NCBI GenBank assembly: GCA_017437785.1
Contig: JAFRXH010000088.1
Location: 36,003-100,002, forward strand
Direction: 5' to 3'
Length of the DNA stretch: 64,000 nucleotides
DNA from: Lachnospiraceae bacterium
GTDB taxonomy: Bacteria; Bacillota; Clostridia; Lachnospirales; Lachnospiraceae
Notes under the pieces: generated by a model
The model's database searches: none
The model's input: only the letters and a program-made list of their open reading frames with translations
Told to the model about the DNA's origin: nothing
Shown: positions 18,490-27,590 of the stretch, piece after piece
Position numbering within the stretch: position 1 is the first letter of the stretch
How the letters are laid out: each line of letters begins with the position of its first letter
Position numbers and translations under genes: made by a program

Positions 18490-19383
18490 ATGGAAAAGAC
18501 AAGAGCTTTCTTAAAGAGCATAGGACTTCCGGAGGGAGACGATTATTCGCTTAAGACCTCCGATAAGCGTTTTGCGGACGGAGGGCAGTTCCGTTTTGAG
18601 GTGCCGGGCATACAGGGACCAAAGGTCATGCAGGCTCTTCTTGAGGCACTTGAAGGCTATAAGATACCTATTCACCGGGTTACGCAGACAAAGGGCATAT
18701 GGACTCTGCTGGATGAAGAGATCAGTGAGATGGTAAGGCTGGCTTCGGAATATCATCTCCAGCTGATACTGGCTATAGGACCCAGGGCCACTACCGATAC
18801 CAGTGCATCCGTACATACCCCGGAGGGACAGCGTATGGGATACCGCCTGCGCGGACAGGAGCAGATAGTACGTGCCATCGAGGATGTCAAACGTGCTGCA
18901 GGCCTGGGATGCAGGGGCTTTCTGGTATACGATGAAGGCTGCTTATGGATATTAAATGAGATGCGTAAGGCCGGGGAACTTCCGGCTGACTGCCACTTTA
19001 AAGTATCGGCGCATACAGGACACGGAAATCCCTGCTCTGCTAAGCTTTTGGAAAGCATAGGTGCCAATTCGATCAATCCCGTAAGGGATATACAGCTGCA
19101 GATGCTTGCGGCGATGAGACAGGCTATAGATATCCCGATAGACATACATACTGAGAATCCTGAATCATCGGGAGGGTTCATCCGCCATTATGAGGTACCG
19201 GAGATGATAAGAGTGGCTGCACCGCTTTATCTTAAGACAGGCGGTTCCGTGGCCAAGACCCACAGCTGGGATTCCAGCGTAGATGATGCAAAGAAGAGGG
19301 CCAAGCAGATAGTGCTGGTCAAGAGAGTTATAGATGAGTATTATCCGGATGCGGTGGTATCGGCATCGGAATGGAAGAGATGA
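18490..19383 (+). CDS. Probable TIM-barrel enzyme, U32-peptidase-like, function unknown
   Basis: 297 residues from the ATG at 18490, five bases after AAAGGAG; an ATG at 18487 is only two bases from that site and less likely. The alternating beta/alpha pattern (LILAIGPRA, RGFLVYDEG, FKVSAHTGHGNP, DIQLQMLAAMRQ, PIDIHTENPESS) suggests a TIM barrel. I recall U32-peptidase labels on similar proteins, but no U32 signature is certain. Conserved-looking His, Glu and Asp residues (SAHTGHGN, DIHTEN) may bind metal. It sits between the PrpD-like and ATP-grasp genes, so a role in the same acid pathway is inferred. Confidence 0.55.
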   Translation: MEKTRAFLKSIGLPEGDDYSLKTSDKRFADGGQFRFEVPGIQGPKVMQALLEALEGYKIPIHRVTQTKGIWTLLDEEISEMVRLASEYHLQLILAIGPRATTDTSASVHTPEGQRMGYRLRGQEQIVRAIEDVKRAAGLGCRGFLVYDEGCLWILNEMRKAGELPADCHFKVSAHTGHGNPCSAKLLESIGANSINPVRDIQLQMLAAMRQAIDIPIDIHTENPESSGGFIRHYEVPEMIRVAAPLYLKTGGSVAKTHSWDSSVDDAKKRAKQIVLVKRVIDEYYPDAVVSASEWKR

Positions 19384-19387
19384 TAAG

Positions 19388-20629
19388 ATGGTAGCGATCA
19401 TACTTGGCGGGGTTGTTCCCCACATTGAGTTGATAGAGGACCTTAAGAAGCGGGGGTATACCACACTTCTTCTGGATTATCTTGAAAATCCGCCGGCTAA
19501 GGCATATGCGGATGAATTTTTGCGTGTCAGTACTCTTGACAGAGAGGCGGTACTTGAGATAGCCATGCAAAGGAAGGCGGATCTCATAATAACCATTTGT
19601 GTAGATCATGCGAATGTAACGATGTGTTATGTTGCTGAAAAGCTTGGACTGCCGCTTCCTTACAGTTATGATACAGCAATAAAGACTACCGATAAGGGTA
19701 TAATGAAACAGTGCATGTTCGACGGAGGGATACCGACATCGGAATTTAAGCTTTTGTACGAAAACGATCCGCTTCCGGAAGATCTTGAGTTTCCTGTTGT
19801 GGTAAAACCGGTAGATAATAACGGATCAAAGGGTGTCAAGCGTGCGAATGACCGCACCGAACTTGAAAAATATGTGAAAGCGGCTTTTGCTTTTTCGCGT
19901 AAAGGCCAGGTTATCGTAGAGGAGTTCAGCGACGGTATAGAGATCCAGGTTGACTGCTTTGCCAATGAAGGAAAAGCGCATGTGATCATGACTAGAAAAA
20001 AACTCGAGATGCCCCGAAAAGAAGGGCTTGCACTGCAATCGATAGGATCCGTGATACCCGCACCGCTTAAGAAAGAACATATAGATGAGTTCAGATCCAT
20101 AGCCGATAAGATGGTCAGTGTTTACGACTTTGAGCATACACCTTTCTTCTTTCAGGCCAAGCTGAAGGGCGATAAGATAAAGGTTCTGGAGGTAAGTCCG
20201 AGGATAGGCGGAGGGCTTAGTTATAAGATGCTCAAGAGCCAGATGGATTTTGATGTGGTAGACACGATCATAGATTCCTATTTCGGAAATGTGGATTCCA
20301 TAAATATCAGACCTAAAGAGCAGTATATGCTTACGGATATCGTGTATGCGGGGGGCGGGGTTTTTGATCATGTCGAAGGTGCCGCGCAGATGATCGAAGA
20401 AGGCGTGATAGACAGTTTTGATCTGATGATAGATAAGGGCAAGGATATGGGAAGCGATATGGACAGCCGTAACAGGGTTGGTGCTTATCTGATAACAGCG
20501 GCAACAAAGAATGATATCCTTAAGAAAGCCCAAACAGCATTTGAGAATATCGCTGTGATCGATAATGAAGGACATGTGATGAGCAGAGGAGATATCTGCT
20601 ATAAGGGAGAAGAAAATGAGGCATCATAA
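19388..20629 (+). CDS. ATP-grasp ligase
   Basis: 413 residues from the ATG at 19388; an in-frame ATG at 19334 lies inside the preceding gene and is rejected. ATP-grasp features: FPVVVKPVDNNGSKGVK (about 136-152) for the nucleotide-binding lid and KVLEVSPRIGGGLSYKM (about 269-285) with the metal-binding residues. Such enzymes form an acyl-phosphate from a carboxylate and join it to an amine or thiol. It overlaps the HpcH/HpaI-like gene by 14 bases; the same two families also travel together in tellurite-resistance (Ter) associated loci. The substrate is unknown. Confidence 0.85.
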   Translation: MVAIILGGVVPHIELIEDLKKRGYTTLLLDYLENPPAKAYADEFLRVSTLDREAVLEIAMQRKADLIITICVDHANVTMCYVAEKLGLPLPYSYDTAIKTTDKGIMKQCMFDGGIPTSEFKLLYENDPLPEDLEFPVVVKPVDNNGSKGVKRANDRTELEKYVKAAFAFSRKGQVIVEEFSDGIEIQVDCFANEGKAHVIMTRKKLEMPRKEGLALQSIGSVIPAPLKKEHIDEFRSIADKMVSVYDFEHTPFFFQAKLKGDKIKVLEVSPRIGGGLSYKMLKSQMDFDVVDTIIDSYFGNVDSINIRPKEQYMLTDIVYAGGGVFDHVEGAAQMIEEGVIDSFDLMIDKGKDMGSDMDSRNRVGAYLITAATKNDILKKAQTAFENIAVIDNEGHVMSRGDICYKGEENEAS

Positions 20630-21749
20630 TTATCAGCCTGATTCAAAGTTTGTCGGCCTGCCGATCGATTTTGACAAACATACGGATATGAGTATCCTGC
20701 GGTATTGTCTGGGAGCGACTATGTATATGCCCGGGACAAAAGATTTTCTGGATGCTATTCTTACAAAAAAATATCCGGGACTCACTTCATTGGTACTGTG
20801 TTTTGAGGATGCATGCAGGGAAGAGGATGTGCCTGCGGCAGAGAATAATGTGCTGCATATACTTGATGAGTTAAATGCAGCCATAGATAAAGGAACTATC
20901 GATGCAGGAGATATCCCGCTTCTGGTGGTACGGGTACGTAATATCGAACAGTTTAAAGCATTTTCGGCAAGGCTGTCATTATCACAGCTTGGATTGCTCA
21001 GTGCATTTAATTTCCCTAAGTTTAACAAGGAGAATGGTGAAGCTTACTACGCGCATTTAAGGGAACTTAACGATAAAAGCGGAGAGAAAGTCTACGGTAT
21101 GCCTATCCTTGAAAGCAGGGAGATGGCATATATAGAAACGCGTATTGACGAGCTGATGGGAGTGAGACAGATCCTGGACAGATACAGGGATCTGGTTCTT
21201 AATGTGCGCGTGGGAGGAACAGACTGGTCATCGGTTTTTGGCGTACGCCGCGGTATCAATTACACTATATACGATATACTGCCGGTGGCGGATTGCCTTA
21301 AGGATGTACTCAATGTGTTTTCGAGGAATAATGATTACAGTGTATCCGGTCCGGTTTGGGAATACTTCAGAGTCAATAAGACAATGAAGTTTTCGGAAAT
21401 GCCGCAGAGTATCAACGCATCCATATTCAAGCATGAGACCATGATCAACGATGCTGTGGACGGATTGCTGCGCGAGCTGCTTTTAGACCGTGCAAACGGC
21501 TTTATCGGGAAGACGATAATTCATCCCTCACATATACCGTTTGTAAACGGGATGCTGGCAGTAACGAAAGAAGTGTATGATGATGCGATGCAGATACTTA
21601 ATGCCGACGGTGGAGTTGTAAAAAGCTCGTCTGCCAATAAAATGAATGAGATAGGGCCGCACAGGAGCTGGGCGGAAAAGATAAAAGCCAGAGCACAGGT
21701 ATACGGGATCATAAAGGATGAATCCTGCTATACATCTCTGTTCGTATAG
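20616..21749 (+). CDS. HpcH/HpaI aldolase/citrate lyase-like C-C bond lyase
   Basis: 377 residues. LVLCFEDACREED (about 54-66) matches the metal-binding E-D of the citrate lyase beta/HpcH fold, and LLVVRVRN (about 107-114) and KTIIHPSHI (about 299-307) match the phosphate/CoA and loop regions. The N-terminal YCLGATMYMPGT pattern resembles, from memory, the subgroup in Ter-associated operons. The family cleaves or forms C-C bonds between an oxo-acid and an aldehyde or acyl-CoA. Cofactor and direction of reaction cannot be read from the sequence. GGAGAAGAAA precedes the ATG. Confidence 0.82.
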   Translation: MRHHNYQPDSKFVGLPIDFDKHTDMSILRYCLGATMYMPGTKDFLDAILTKKYPGLTSLVLCFEDACREEDVPAAENNVLHILDELNAAIDKGTIDAGDIPLLVVRVRNIEQFKAFSARLSLSQLGLLSAFNFPKFNKENGEAYYAHLRELNDKSGEKVYGMPILESREMAYIETRIDELMGVRQILDRYRDLVLNVRVGGTDWSSVFGVRRGINYTIYDILPVADCLKDVLNVFSRNNDYSVSGPVWEYFRVNKTMKFSEMPQSINASIFKHETMINDAVDGLLRELLLDRANGFIGKTIIHPSHIPFVNGMLAVTKEVYDDAMQILNADGGVVKSSSANKMNEIGPHRSWAEKIKARAQVYGIIKDESCYTSLFV

Positions 21750-21757
21750 GAGATAGT

Positions 21758-22726
21758 ATGAAAACCCTACTCCTTACAAACCATTATGAAGGTGCGGCTC
21801 TGGATATACTTAAGAATGCCGTAAACGGGGACTTTAACCTGTGTGTACTGGATACAGCCGACAGGGAATGTCTGTTAAAGGCCGTGCCCGGAGCGGATTA
21901 TCTTCTGGTGAGCGGAAGGCTTCAGATAGATGATGAAGTACTCACAAAAGCGTCAAAACTTAAGATGATACAGCGCACCGGAGTCGGGCTTGATAATATG
22001 GATCTTGATGCCGTTAAGAGGCATGGTATCCCCTTATATGTAAATGCCGGAGTAAATGCAGGAAGTGTCGCGGAATATGCCGTGATGCTCATGCTTTCGT
22101 GCCTGCGTCGCAGCTATTTTGTTAATACGCAGATGCGCAAGGGTATATGGAAAAAGCAGGCTACGGGACTTACAACATATGAACTCAGCGGGAAGACCGT
22201 AGGCCTTGTGGGAGCCGGAAAGATAGGGCGTTATGTTGCGGGATTATTAAAAGCATTTGGCGTAAAGCTTTTATATACCGATAAGATAAGGCTTGACGAA
22301 GCTGTCGAAAAAGAATCGGGTCTGGAATATGTTATGTTTGAAGAACTGCTCAGGCGTTCTGATATAGTGAGCCTGCACTGCAGTTTTGATAAAAGTGCCG
22401 GGGCTCTCATGGGTGAAAAAGAATTTGCACTTATGAAAGATGGAGCGGTATTCATAAACACCGCAAGGGGAGGGCTTGTAGATGAACAGGCACTGATAAA
22501 GGCGCTGGATGATGGTAAACTTTCCTGTTGCGGACTTGATGTGTTCTGTGAGGAGCCGCTTTCACCTGAACATCCTTTGCTTAAAAGAGAGGATGTGCTG
22601 CTCTCGCCCCATATAGCAGGCGTCAGCTTTGATGCTTTCAGCAGGATGATGCAGGCAGGTGTTGATAATATCCGTAAATTCAATGCCGGACGTATTGAAG
22701 AGATAGAGAAAGACCGTGTGGTATAG
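21758..22726 (+). CDS. D-isomer-specific 2-hydroxyacid dehydrogenase (SerA-like)
   Basis: 322 residues, the length of a dehydrogenase without an ACT domain. NAD-binding GLVGAGKIGRYVAG (about 150-163), NTARGGLVDEQAL with the catalytic Arg, a following Glu in EEPLSPEHPL, and LSPHIAGVSFDA with the catalytic His. It interconverts a 2-oxo acid and a D-2-hydroxy acid with NAD(P). Serine synthesis would be expected next to serC, which is absent, so a role in making the special acid of this cluster is more likely. GGAGATAGT precedes the ATG. Confidence 0.88.
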   Translation: MKTLLLTNHYEGAALDILKNAVNGDFNLCVLDTADRECLLKAVPGADYLLVSGRLQIDDEVLTKASKLKMIQRTGVGLDNMDLDAVKRHGIPLYVNAGVNAGSVAEYAVMLMLSCLRRSYFVNTQMRKGIWKKQATGLTTYELSGKTVGLVGAGKIGRYVAGLLKAFGVKLLYTDKIRLDEAVEKESGLEYVMFEELLRRSDIVSLHCSFDKSAGALMGEKEFALMKDGAVFINTARGGLVDEQALIKALDDGKLSCCGLDVFCEEPLSPEHPLLKREDVLLSPHIAGVSFDAFSRMMQAGVDNIRKFNAGRIEEIEKDRVV

Positions 22727-22728
22727 AG

Positions 22729-23238
22729 ATGGAAAAGAAACTGGTATTTCCCATAGATATAAAAACAGCCGATGAACTGCGCATAAGGGACCGCATTCTT
22801 ATAAGCGGGAGGATCTTTTGTGGCAGGGATGCCGTGCTGCCTAAGATCGCTGCGATGATAAATGACGGCAGCATAAAGGACAGCGGGATCGATCTGGAAG
22901 GCGGACTGATCTTTCATACGGCGGTAAGCCCTGCAGGAGTCGGACCTACTTCAAGCAATAAGGTTGAGATAGAAGGGACGATGGAGATACTTTCCCATGC
23001 GGGCATACGCATGCATCTTGGAAAGGGTGCACTCAGGAAAGAGACTGCGGAGATATTAAAAAGGGAACATGCTGTATATGCGGTGCTTCCGCCGGTTACG
23101 GCGCTTCTTACTTCAAGAGTGATCAGTAAAAGGACTGTAGCATTCGCAGAGCTGGGTATGGAAGCTTTATATGAACTTGAAGTACATGATTATCCCGCAG
23201 TAGTTGCGATCGCGGGCGGAGAATCGATCTATGAATAA
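22729..23238 (+). CDS. Class I fumarase/L-tartrate dehydratase beta subunit
   Basis: 169 residues, one fumarase C-terminal (beta) domain. TAVSPAGVGPTSSNKVEIE (about 63-81) corresponds to the GPTTS substrate loop, and the conserved MHLGKGAL segment follows. It needs the alpha subunit, whose start codon overlaps its stop by eight bases (ATGAATAA). The beta-before-alpha order is the reverse of the common order for fumarase and tartrate dehydratase operons. Substrate may be fumarate/malate, tartrate or a related hydroxy-diacid. Confidence 0.88.
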   Translation: MEKKLVFPIDIKTADELRIRDRILISGRIFCGRDAVLPKIAAMINDGSIKDSGIDLEGGLIFHTAVSPAGVGPTSSNKVEIEGTMEILSHAGIRMHLGKGALRKETAEILKREHAVYAVLPPVTALLTSRVISKRTVAFAELGMEALYELEVHDYPAVVAIAGGESIYE

Positions 23239-24091
23239 AGATGAGTTTGATCTGGTTGCGGATAAAACTGCCGGGGCCCTTATTAGGGCATCGTCGTGTT
23301 TCCGTACAGATAAGTATGATGCTTATAAAGCAGCTATAGAAACAGATGACGGCTTATCCTGTTGGGCGATGGAGCAGATCGTTGAGAATGCACATATCGC
23401 GGAGAAGGATTCTTCGCCTTTATGTGATGATACAGGTATACCCCATGTGATACTCGAGGTGGGAAAAAACAGACAGATAAGCGGCATGACTCTGGAGGCT
23501 GTACAGGAAGGTATAAGACGCGGGCTTCGCAGGCTGCCCGGCAGACCGATGGCTGTTAAGGGCGATGATAAGCAGCGCATCGACCAGTCGCTTGGTTTAT
23601 TTGAAGACTCAGAGGAAGTGCTTCCCGCACCTTTTACTATACGGTATTCGGATGATGAGGAACGGTTAAGGCTGCATATATTGATGCTTGGCGGAGGTCC
23701 CGAGATCAGAGCCAGGACTTACCGTGTATTTCACAGGCACAGTATCGATATAGTGTTATCCGAGATAACAGGCTGGGCTGTGGAGTCTGTATCACAGCTT
23801 GGCTGCAGTCCCTGTACGCTGGCTGTGGGCATAGGCAGATCGCATTATGAGGCTTCCAACCTTATGCTTCAGGCTATGGCTGAGGGCAGATATGACAGGC
23901 AGTCTGAATATGAGAAGTTTATCACCGGCGAGGTGAATAAAAGCAATACCGGAGCATTGGGATTGGGAGGAAAGACGTCTGTACTGGCTACATTTATGAA
24001 GATCGGGCCGCAGCGTGCCAGCGGCGTCCGTATAGTATGCATGCGCCCCTGCTGCTGTTTTGAACCCCGTGTATACAGTGTAGATCTATAG
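23231..24091 (+). CDS. Class I fumarase/L-tartrate dehydratase alpha subunit
   Basis: 286 residues from the ATG at 23231; an ATG at 23204 is inside the beta gene. It carries the [4Fe-4S] region: LCDDTGIP (about 68-75), GCSPCT (about 195-200) and a C-terminal VCMRPCCCFEPRV with several cysteines. The class adds or removes water at a C=C bond of a dicarboxylic acid. The split alpha/beta form is usual in Clostridia, but its position inside a surface-modification cluster is not. Enzyme activity would be oxygen sensitive. Confidence 0.88.
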   Translation: MNKDEFDLVADKTAGALIRASSCFRTDKYDAYKAAIETDDGLSCWAMEQIVENAHIAEKDSSPLCDDTGIPHVILEVGKNRQISGMTLEAVQEGIRRGLRRLPGRPMAVKGDDKQRIDQSLGLFEDSEEVLPAPFTIRYSDDEERLRLHILMLGGGPEIRARTYRVFHRHSIDIVLSEITGWAVESVSQLGCSPCTLAVGIGRSHYEASNLMLQAMAEGRYDRQSEYEKFITGEVNKSNTGALGLGGKTSVLATFMKIGPQRASGVRIVCMRPCCCFEPRVYSVDL

Positions 24092-24095
24092 TAAT

Positions 24096-25472
24096 ATGGA
24101 TACTTTGAAAAAGATATTAAAATACATAGCCGTACCGGTTCTGGTGCTTGTACTGTTTATGACAGGAGAGATATATCTTGGCAGGCTGGTGACACCCGTT
24201 ACCGATGCGGACTATTTCAATATGGATGTGGCTGCGATAGAGGCGGCGGGGCAGGATGTGGATCTTATGTTTCTTGGTTCATCCAGGATCTACAGGAGTT
24301 TTGTACCCGAAGAATTTGAAAAGAATCCGGCTTTTGATCTGTGCCTGGTATGCGGTTCGTCTTCCCAGAAGATGGATGCTTCATATTATATGCTTAAGGA
24401 TATGTACTCACGGGTCCATCCCCAAACCGTGGTACTGGGGGTACAGTGGAATTCCTTTGATACGGAGGGGGCAAACTCCGTTAAGATGGAAAATATACTT
24501 AAGGTATACGACAGGATAAGTGCCGCCGGTAAGGCCGGATATATATTCAGAAGTGTGGGGACGGATGTATTTCCCGAACTGTTTTATCTGTACCGTTACA
24601 GGTCGCGTTTTTCAAATGAACGTATAGAAGAAAACAACAGGGACAAAGAAGAATTAAGAACACATGGGTATACTCCGGATACGAGTCAGGATTATTACTA
24701 TCTTTCAAAAGGGTTTAATTATTCCAATGTAAATGTTGAGAACGGTAATATGGTCATTGAGACCAAAGGAGTAAACAGGTACGAACCTGAGCGCTTTGAC
24801 AGTGATCTGGTAAAGTATCTTGACAGGATAACTGCGTTCTGTAAAGAGAAGGGGATCAGACTGATACTGGTATCTCCGCCAAACGCTATGATGACGCTGT
24901 ATTATGTTGAGAATATACAGGGCGCCATGGACTATTTTGCTGATTACGCTTTACGTAACGGATTGACTTATCATAATCTCAATCTGTTAAAGGGAAGAGA
25001 ATCCCTGCTTAAAGATGAAATATACTATGACGGCTGGCATTTTTCGGGAGAAGGAGCATATATTATCAGTGATCTGTATGCTCAGATACTTGAAAAGGAA
25101 CTGGCAGGAGAAGATATAAGTGATATGTTTTATCAGGATCTGGAAGCTTTAAAGCAGGAAGTCGATCGTGTAGTAGCTGTTTCTGCCGTGGCGGAAGTGT
25201 CGGATGATGAGATCCATATCAGTATTCACAGCCTTCATAATGATGGTGATGTTCCGTTGTATAAGCTTGAGATATCGGAAGATGGCGGAAAGAGTTATGA
25301 GTGTGTGTATGACTGGAGCGAAGATGAGCTGCTTAAGATCAAGATCCCCGCGAAAGAGGCTGTAATGTATAAGATAAGTGCCGCACTTTCCGAAGATGAT
25401 GAGTATCCGGCGTGGCAGGTATATGATATCGGCAGCTGGTTAGATCCGGAAAAAGGAGAGGAAATATATTGA
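24096..25472 (+). CDS. DltD-like membrane-anchored SGNH protein, copy 1
   Basis: 458 residues. One N-terminal membrane helix (about 8-26), then a large extracellular domain of SGNH type: catalytic Ser block LMFLGSSRIYRS (61-64 is GSSR) and a C-terminal D-x-x-H pair, D312 and H315 in DGWHFSGEGAY. After about residue 360 comes a beta-rich extra domain. The layout resembles DltD and AlgX/WssF-like partners of MBOAT acyltransferases, which finish acyl transfer outside the cell. About a third to a half identical by eye to copy 2 at 29389. Its stop overlaps the TTG start of the following ligase. Confidence 0.75.
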   Translation: MDTLKKILKYIAVPVLVLVLFMTGEIYLGRLVTPVTDADYFNMDVAAIEAAGQDVDLMFLGSSRIYRSFVPEEFEKNPAFDLCLVCGSSSQKMDASYYMLKDMYSRVHPQTVVLGVQWNSFDTEGANSVKMENILKVYDRISAAGKAGYIFRSVGTDVFPELFYLYRYRSRFSNERIEENNRDKEELRTHGYTPDTSQDYYYLSKGFNYSNVNVENGNMVIETKGVNRYEPERFDSDLVKYLDRITAFCKEKGIRLILVSPPNAMMTLYYVENIQGAMDYFADYALRNGLTYHNLNLLKGRESLLKDEIYYDGWHFSGEGAYIISDLYAQILEKELAGEDISDMFYQDLEALKQEVDRVVAVSAVAEVSDDEIHISIHSLHNDGDVPLYKLEISEDGGKSYECVYDWSEDELLKIKIPAKEAVMYKISAALSEDDEYPAWQVYDIGSWLDPEKGEEIY

Positions 25473-26875
25473 TCTGGGATCTTCAGAAATTTGCTGAAAA
25501 AACAGCGCTTATTGAAGGCGATGATAATATTTCTTACGCTGAGCTGTATGAGCGCACTCAGGTTCTGATAAAGGGGCTTCGCAAGCGCTCACTGGCTTTC
25601 ATCCTTTGCAGCAATACCGCTGAATGTGTCATTGGATATACGGCTTTCTTGAATTACGGGATAGTTCCTCTGATGCTTGATGCTGCGCTTAATACGCAGA
25701 CAGTAGGATCTATGGTCGCATGTTATGCTCCGGCTTATATCTGGGTGCCTCAGGAACTCAAAGAAGGATTTGAAGCTTATTTACCTATAAGGTCAATGGG
25801 CGGCTACGTTCTTCTGGAAGCCGATGCTTGTGATGATGTTGAGCTTAATGATGAACTGGCGCTTTTAATATCAACATCAGGTTCCACCGGAAGTCCCAAG
25901 CTGATACGTTTAAGCTATGACAACATCATATCAAATACAAAGGCAATCATCGAATATCTTAAGATAGACGGCAATGAACGCGCGATCGCGTCGCTGCCGC
26001 TCAATTATGTATACGGACTTTCTGTCCTTAACACACATCTCTATGCTGGCGGCAGCCTGGTGCTGACAAAGGATAACTGCTATTCAAAGAAGTTCTGGGA
26101 CTGTTTTGAACAAAACAGCTGCACATCCTTTGCAGGCATTCCTTTTATGTATGAGATGATGGATAAGCTGGGGTTTACAAAAAAGACAGTTGCCACGTTA
26201 AGGACCATGACCCAGGCGGGAGGCAAGCTTTCTCCTTTGCTGCATGAAAGATTTGCGGAGTATGCGGCTGCAAAGGGGATCAGCTTTGTGGTGATGTACG
26301 GCGCATCCGAGGCTACGGCCCGTATGGGATATCTTCCCGCAGATATGGCTGTTGCCAAGAAGGGCAGCATGGGTATCGCAATACCCGGAGGACGTTTTGA
26401 GATACTGGGTGAAAATGATGAAGTACTGACAGGGGCTGATGAAAAAGGCGAGCTGATATACTATGGCGACAATGTAAGCCTTGGATATGCACAGTGCAGA
26501 GAAGACTTAAAGCTTGGCAACGTGAATCACGGCAGGCTTCAGACCGGAGATATGGCATACAGGGATCAGGACGGATTCTATTATATTTACGGACGTAAAA
26601 AGCGTTTTATAAAGATCACCGGTAAACGTACCAATCTGGCCGAAGTGGAGATGATGATAAAGGAACACTTTGATATAGTTGATGCTGCCTGTGCCGGTGA
26701 GGATGATTCACTGGATATATATATCACGGATGAAAAGCTTAAAGAGGATATCTGTTCGTTTGTATATGAAAAGTTTAAGATAAACCGTCATCTTTTCCAT
26801 GTGTATGTAATAGATGATATACCCAAGAATGCGGCGGGAAAGGTGCAGTATGCGGCGCTAAAGCCAAAGGAGTGA
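25469..26875 (+). CDS. AMP-forming acyl/aminoacyl ligase (DltA-like), copy 1
   Basis: 468 residues. Starts with TTG at 25469, overlapping the previous stop (TTGA); AAAAGGAGAGG eight bases upstream fixes this start, and no suitable ATG exists. Adenylation motifs: LISTSGSTGSPKLIRL (A3), YGASEATARMGYL (A5), LQTGDMAY (A7) and the C-terminal Lys of NAAGKVQ (A10). It should activate a carboxylic acid as the adenylate and load it on the carrier protein at 27591. The sequence is short for the family and differs from copy 2, so the two may use different acids. Confidence 0.87.
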   Translation: MIWDLQKFAEKTALIEGDDNISYAELYERTQVLIKGLRKRSLAFILCSNTAECVIGYTAFLNYGIVPLMLDAALNTQTVGSMVACYAPAYIWVPQELKEGFEAYLPIRSMGGYVLLEADACDDVELNDELALLISTSGSTGSPKLIRLSYDNIISNTKAIIEYLKIDGNERAIASLPLNYVYGLSVLNTHLYAGGSLVLTKDNCYSKKFWDCFEQNSCTSFAGIPFMYEMMDKLGFTKKTVATLRTMTQAGGKLSPLLHERFAEYAAAKGISFVVMYGASEATARMGYLPADMAVAKKGSMGIAIPGGRFEILGENDEVLTGADEKGELIYYGDNVSLGYAQCREDLKLGNVNHGRLQTGDMAYRDQDGFYYIYGRKKRFIKITGKRTNLAEVEMMIKEHFDIVDAACAGEDDSLDIYITDEKLKEDICSFVYEKFKINRHLFHVYVIDDIPKNAAGKVQYAALKPKE

Positions 26876-26878
26876 GTA

Positions 26879-27535
26879 ATGGAAGAGAAGAATTACAAAC
26901 AGCATCCTGATGCAACTGTAAAGCAGAGCCGTATAGGTGAAAAGTCCAGTATCGATAAAGACAGTGTTATCTTATGCAGCGAGCTGGGAGCTTTTGTCGA
27001 TATAGAAAAAAGAAACCTTATAAGGGATTCGGTGATAGGTGATATGAGTTATACCGGTGCCGATACCAGTATACTATGGGCAGAGATAGGCAAGTACTGC
27101 TGTATATCAAGATTGGTGGATATAGGCGGGAATGAGCATGCCTACAAGCACGTGACGATGATGCCCGAATACCGCATGAAGAACAAGCTGGAGGGTAAAC
27201 TGTTAAAACATCCGGATGAGAATAAGATTAAGATTGGAAATGACGTATGGATAGGGGCGGGAGCCATGATACTCAGAAAGCCCGGCCTTTCCATAGGAGA
27301 CGGTGCGGTGATAGGTGCAGGCTCAGTGGTTACCAGATCGGTGCCACCCTATGCGATAGTAGCAGGAACACCGGCAAGGATCATTTCCTACAGGTTTTTA
27401 AACGAAGTGATAAACTTTATGCTCAAACTTAAATGGTGGGACTGGAGTTTTGAGAAGGTTAAAGAGAACATGGACCTGCTCATGAACGAGCCGGATATCG
27501 AAGAGCTTAAGAAATTAATGCTGGATAAAATGTGA
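26879..27535 (+). CDS. Left-handed beta-helix (hexapeptide repeat) acetyltransferase
   Basis: 218 residues. Hexapeptide repeats run through most of the protein; the C-terminal half has DVWIGAGAMILRKPGLSIG and GAVIGAGSVVTRSVPPYAIV, then GTPARIISYRF, the end of xenobiotic-acetyltransferase-type enzymes. These trimers move an acetyl or other acyl group from CoA to a hydroxyl or amine of a sugar or small molecule. NEHAYKHVTMMP contains the likely catalytic His. The gene lies between the first ligase and the carrier protein, so an acylation step on the sugar or on the acid is the natural guess. Confidence 0.88.
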   Translation: MEEKNYKQHPDATVKQSRIGEKSSIDKDSVILCSELGAFVDIEKRNLIRDSVIGDMSYTGADTSILWAEIGKYCCISRLVDIGGNEHAYKHVTMMPEYRMKNKLEGKLLKHPDENKIKIGNDVWIGAGAMILRKPGLSIGDGAVIGAGSVVTRSVPPYAIVAGTPARIISYRFLNEVINFMLKLKWWDWSFEKVKENMDLLMNEPDIEELKKLMLDKM

Positions 27536-27564
27536 TTGAAGTTTAAAATCTATTATGTTAACAT
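27536..27564 (+). promoter_or_regulatory. Weak candidate promoter in front of the acyl carrier protein gene
   Basis: TTGAAG (27536-27541), 17-base spacer, TAACAT (27559-27564), with the small palindrome TGTTAACA at 27556-27563. It lies in the only gap above 50 bases within the 22-kb block. The AAAAGGAGG site that follows is the strongest in the block, fitting the need for a lot of carrier protein. Confidence 0.3.
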
Positions 27565-27590
27565 AACAAGGTTAAAAGGAGGAAAAAATA

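Noticed and set aside
21758-22726. SerA of serine biosynthesis
   Set aside because: No ACT domain and no serC nearby; general 2-hydroxyacid dehydrogenase is the safer call.
17151-24091. Methylcitrate cycle (propionate breakdown) as the meaning of the PrpD-like and fumarase genes
   Set aside because: No PrpB, PrpC or aconitase-type partner is present, and the neighbours are ligases, an ATP-grasp enzyme and membrane acylation genes.
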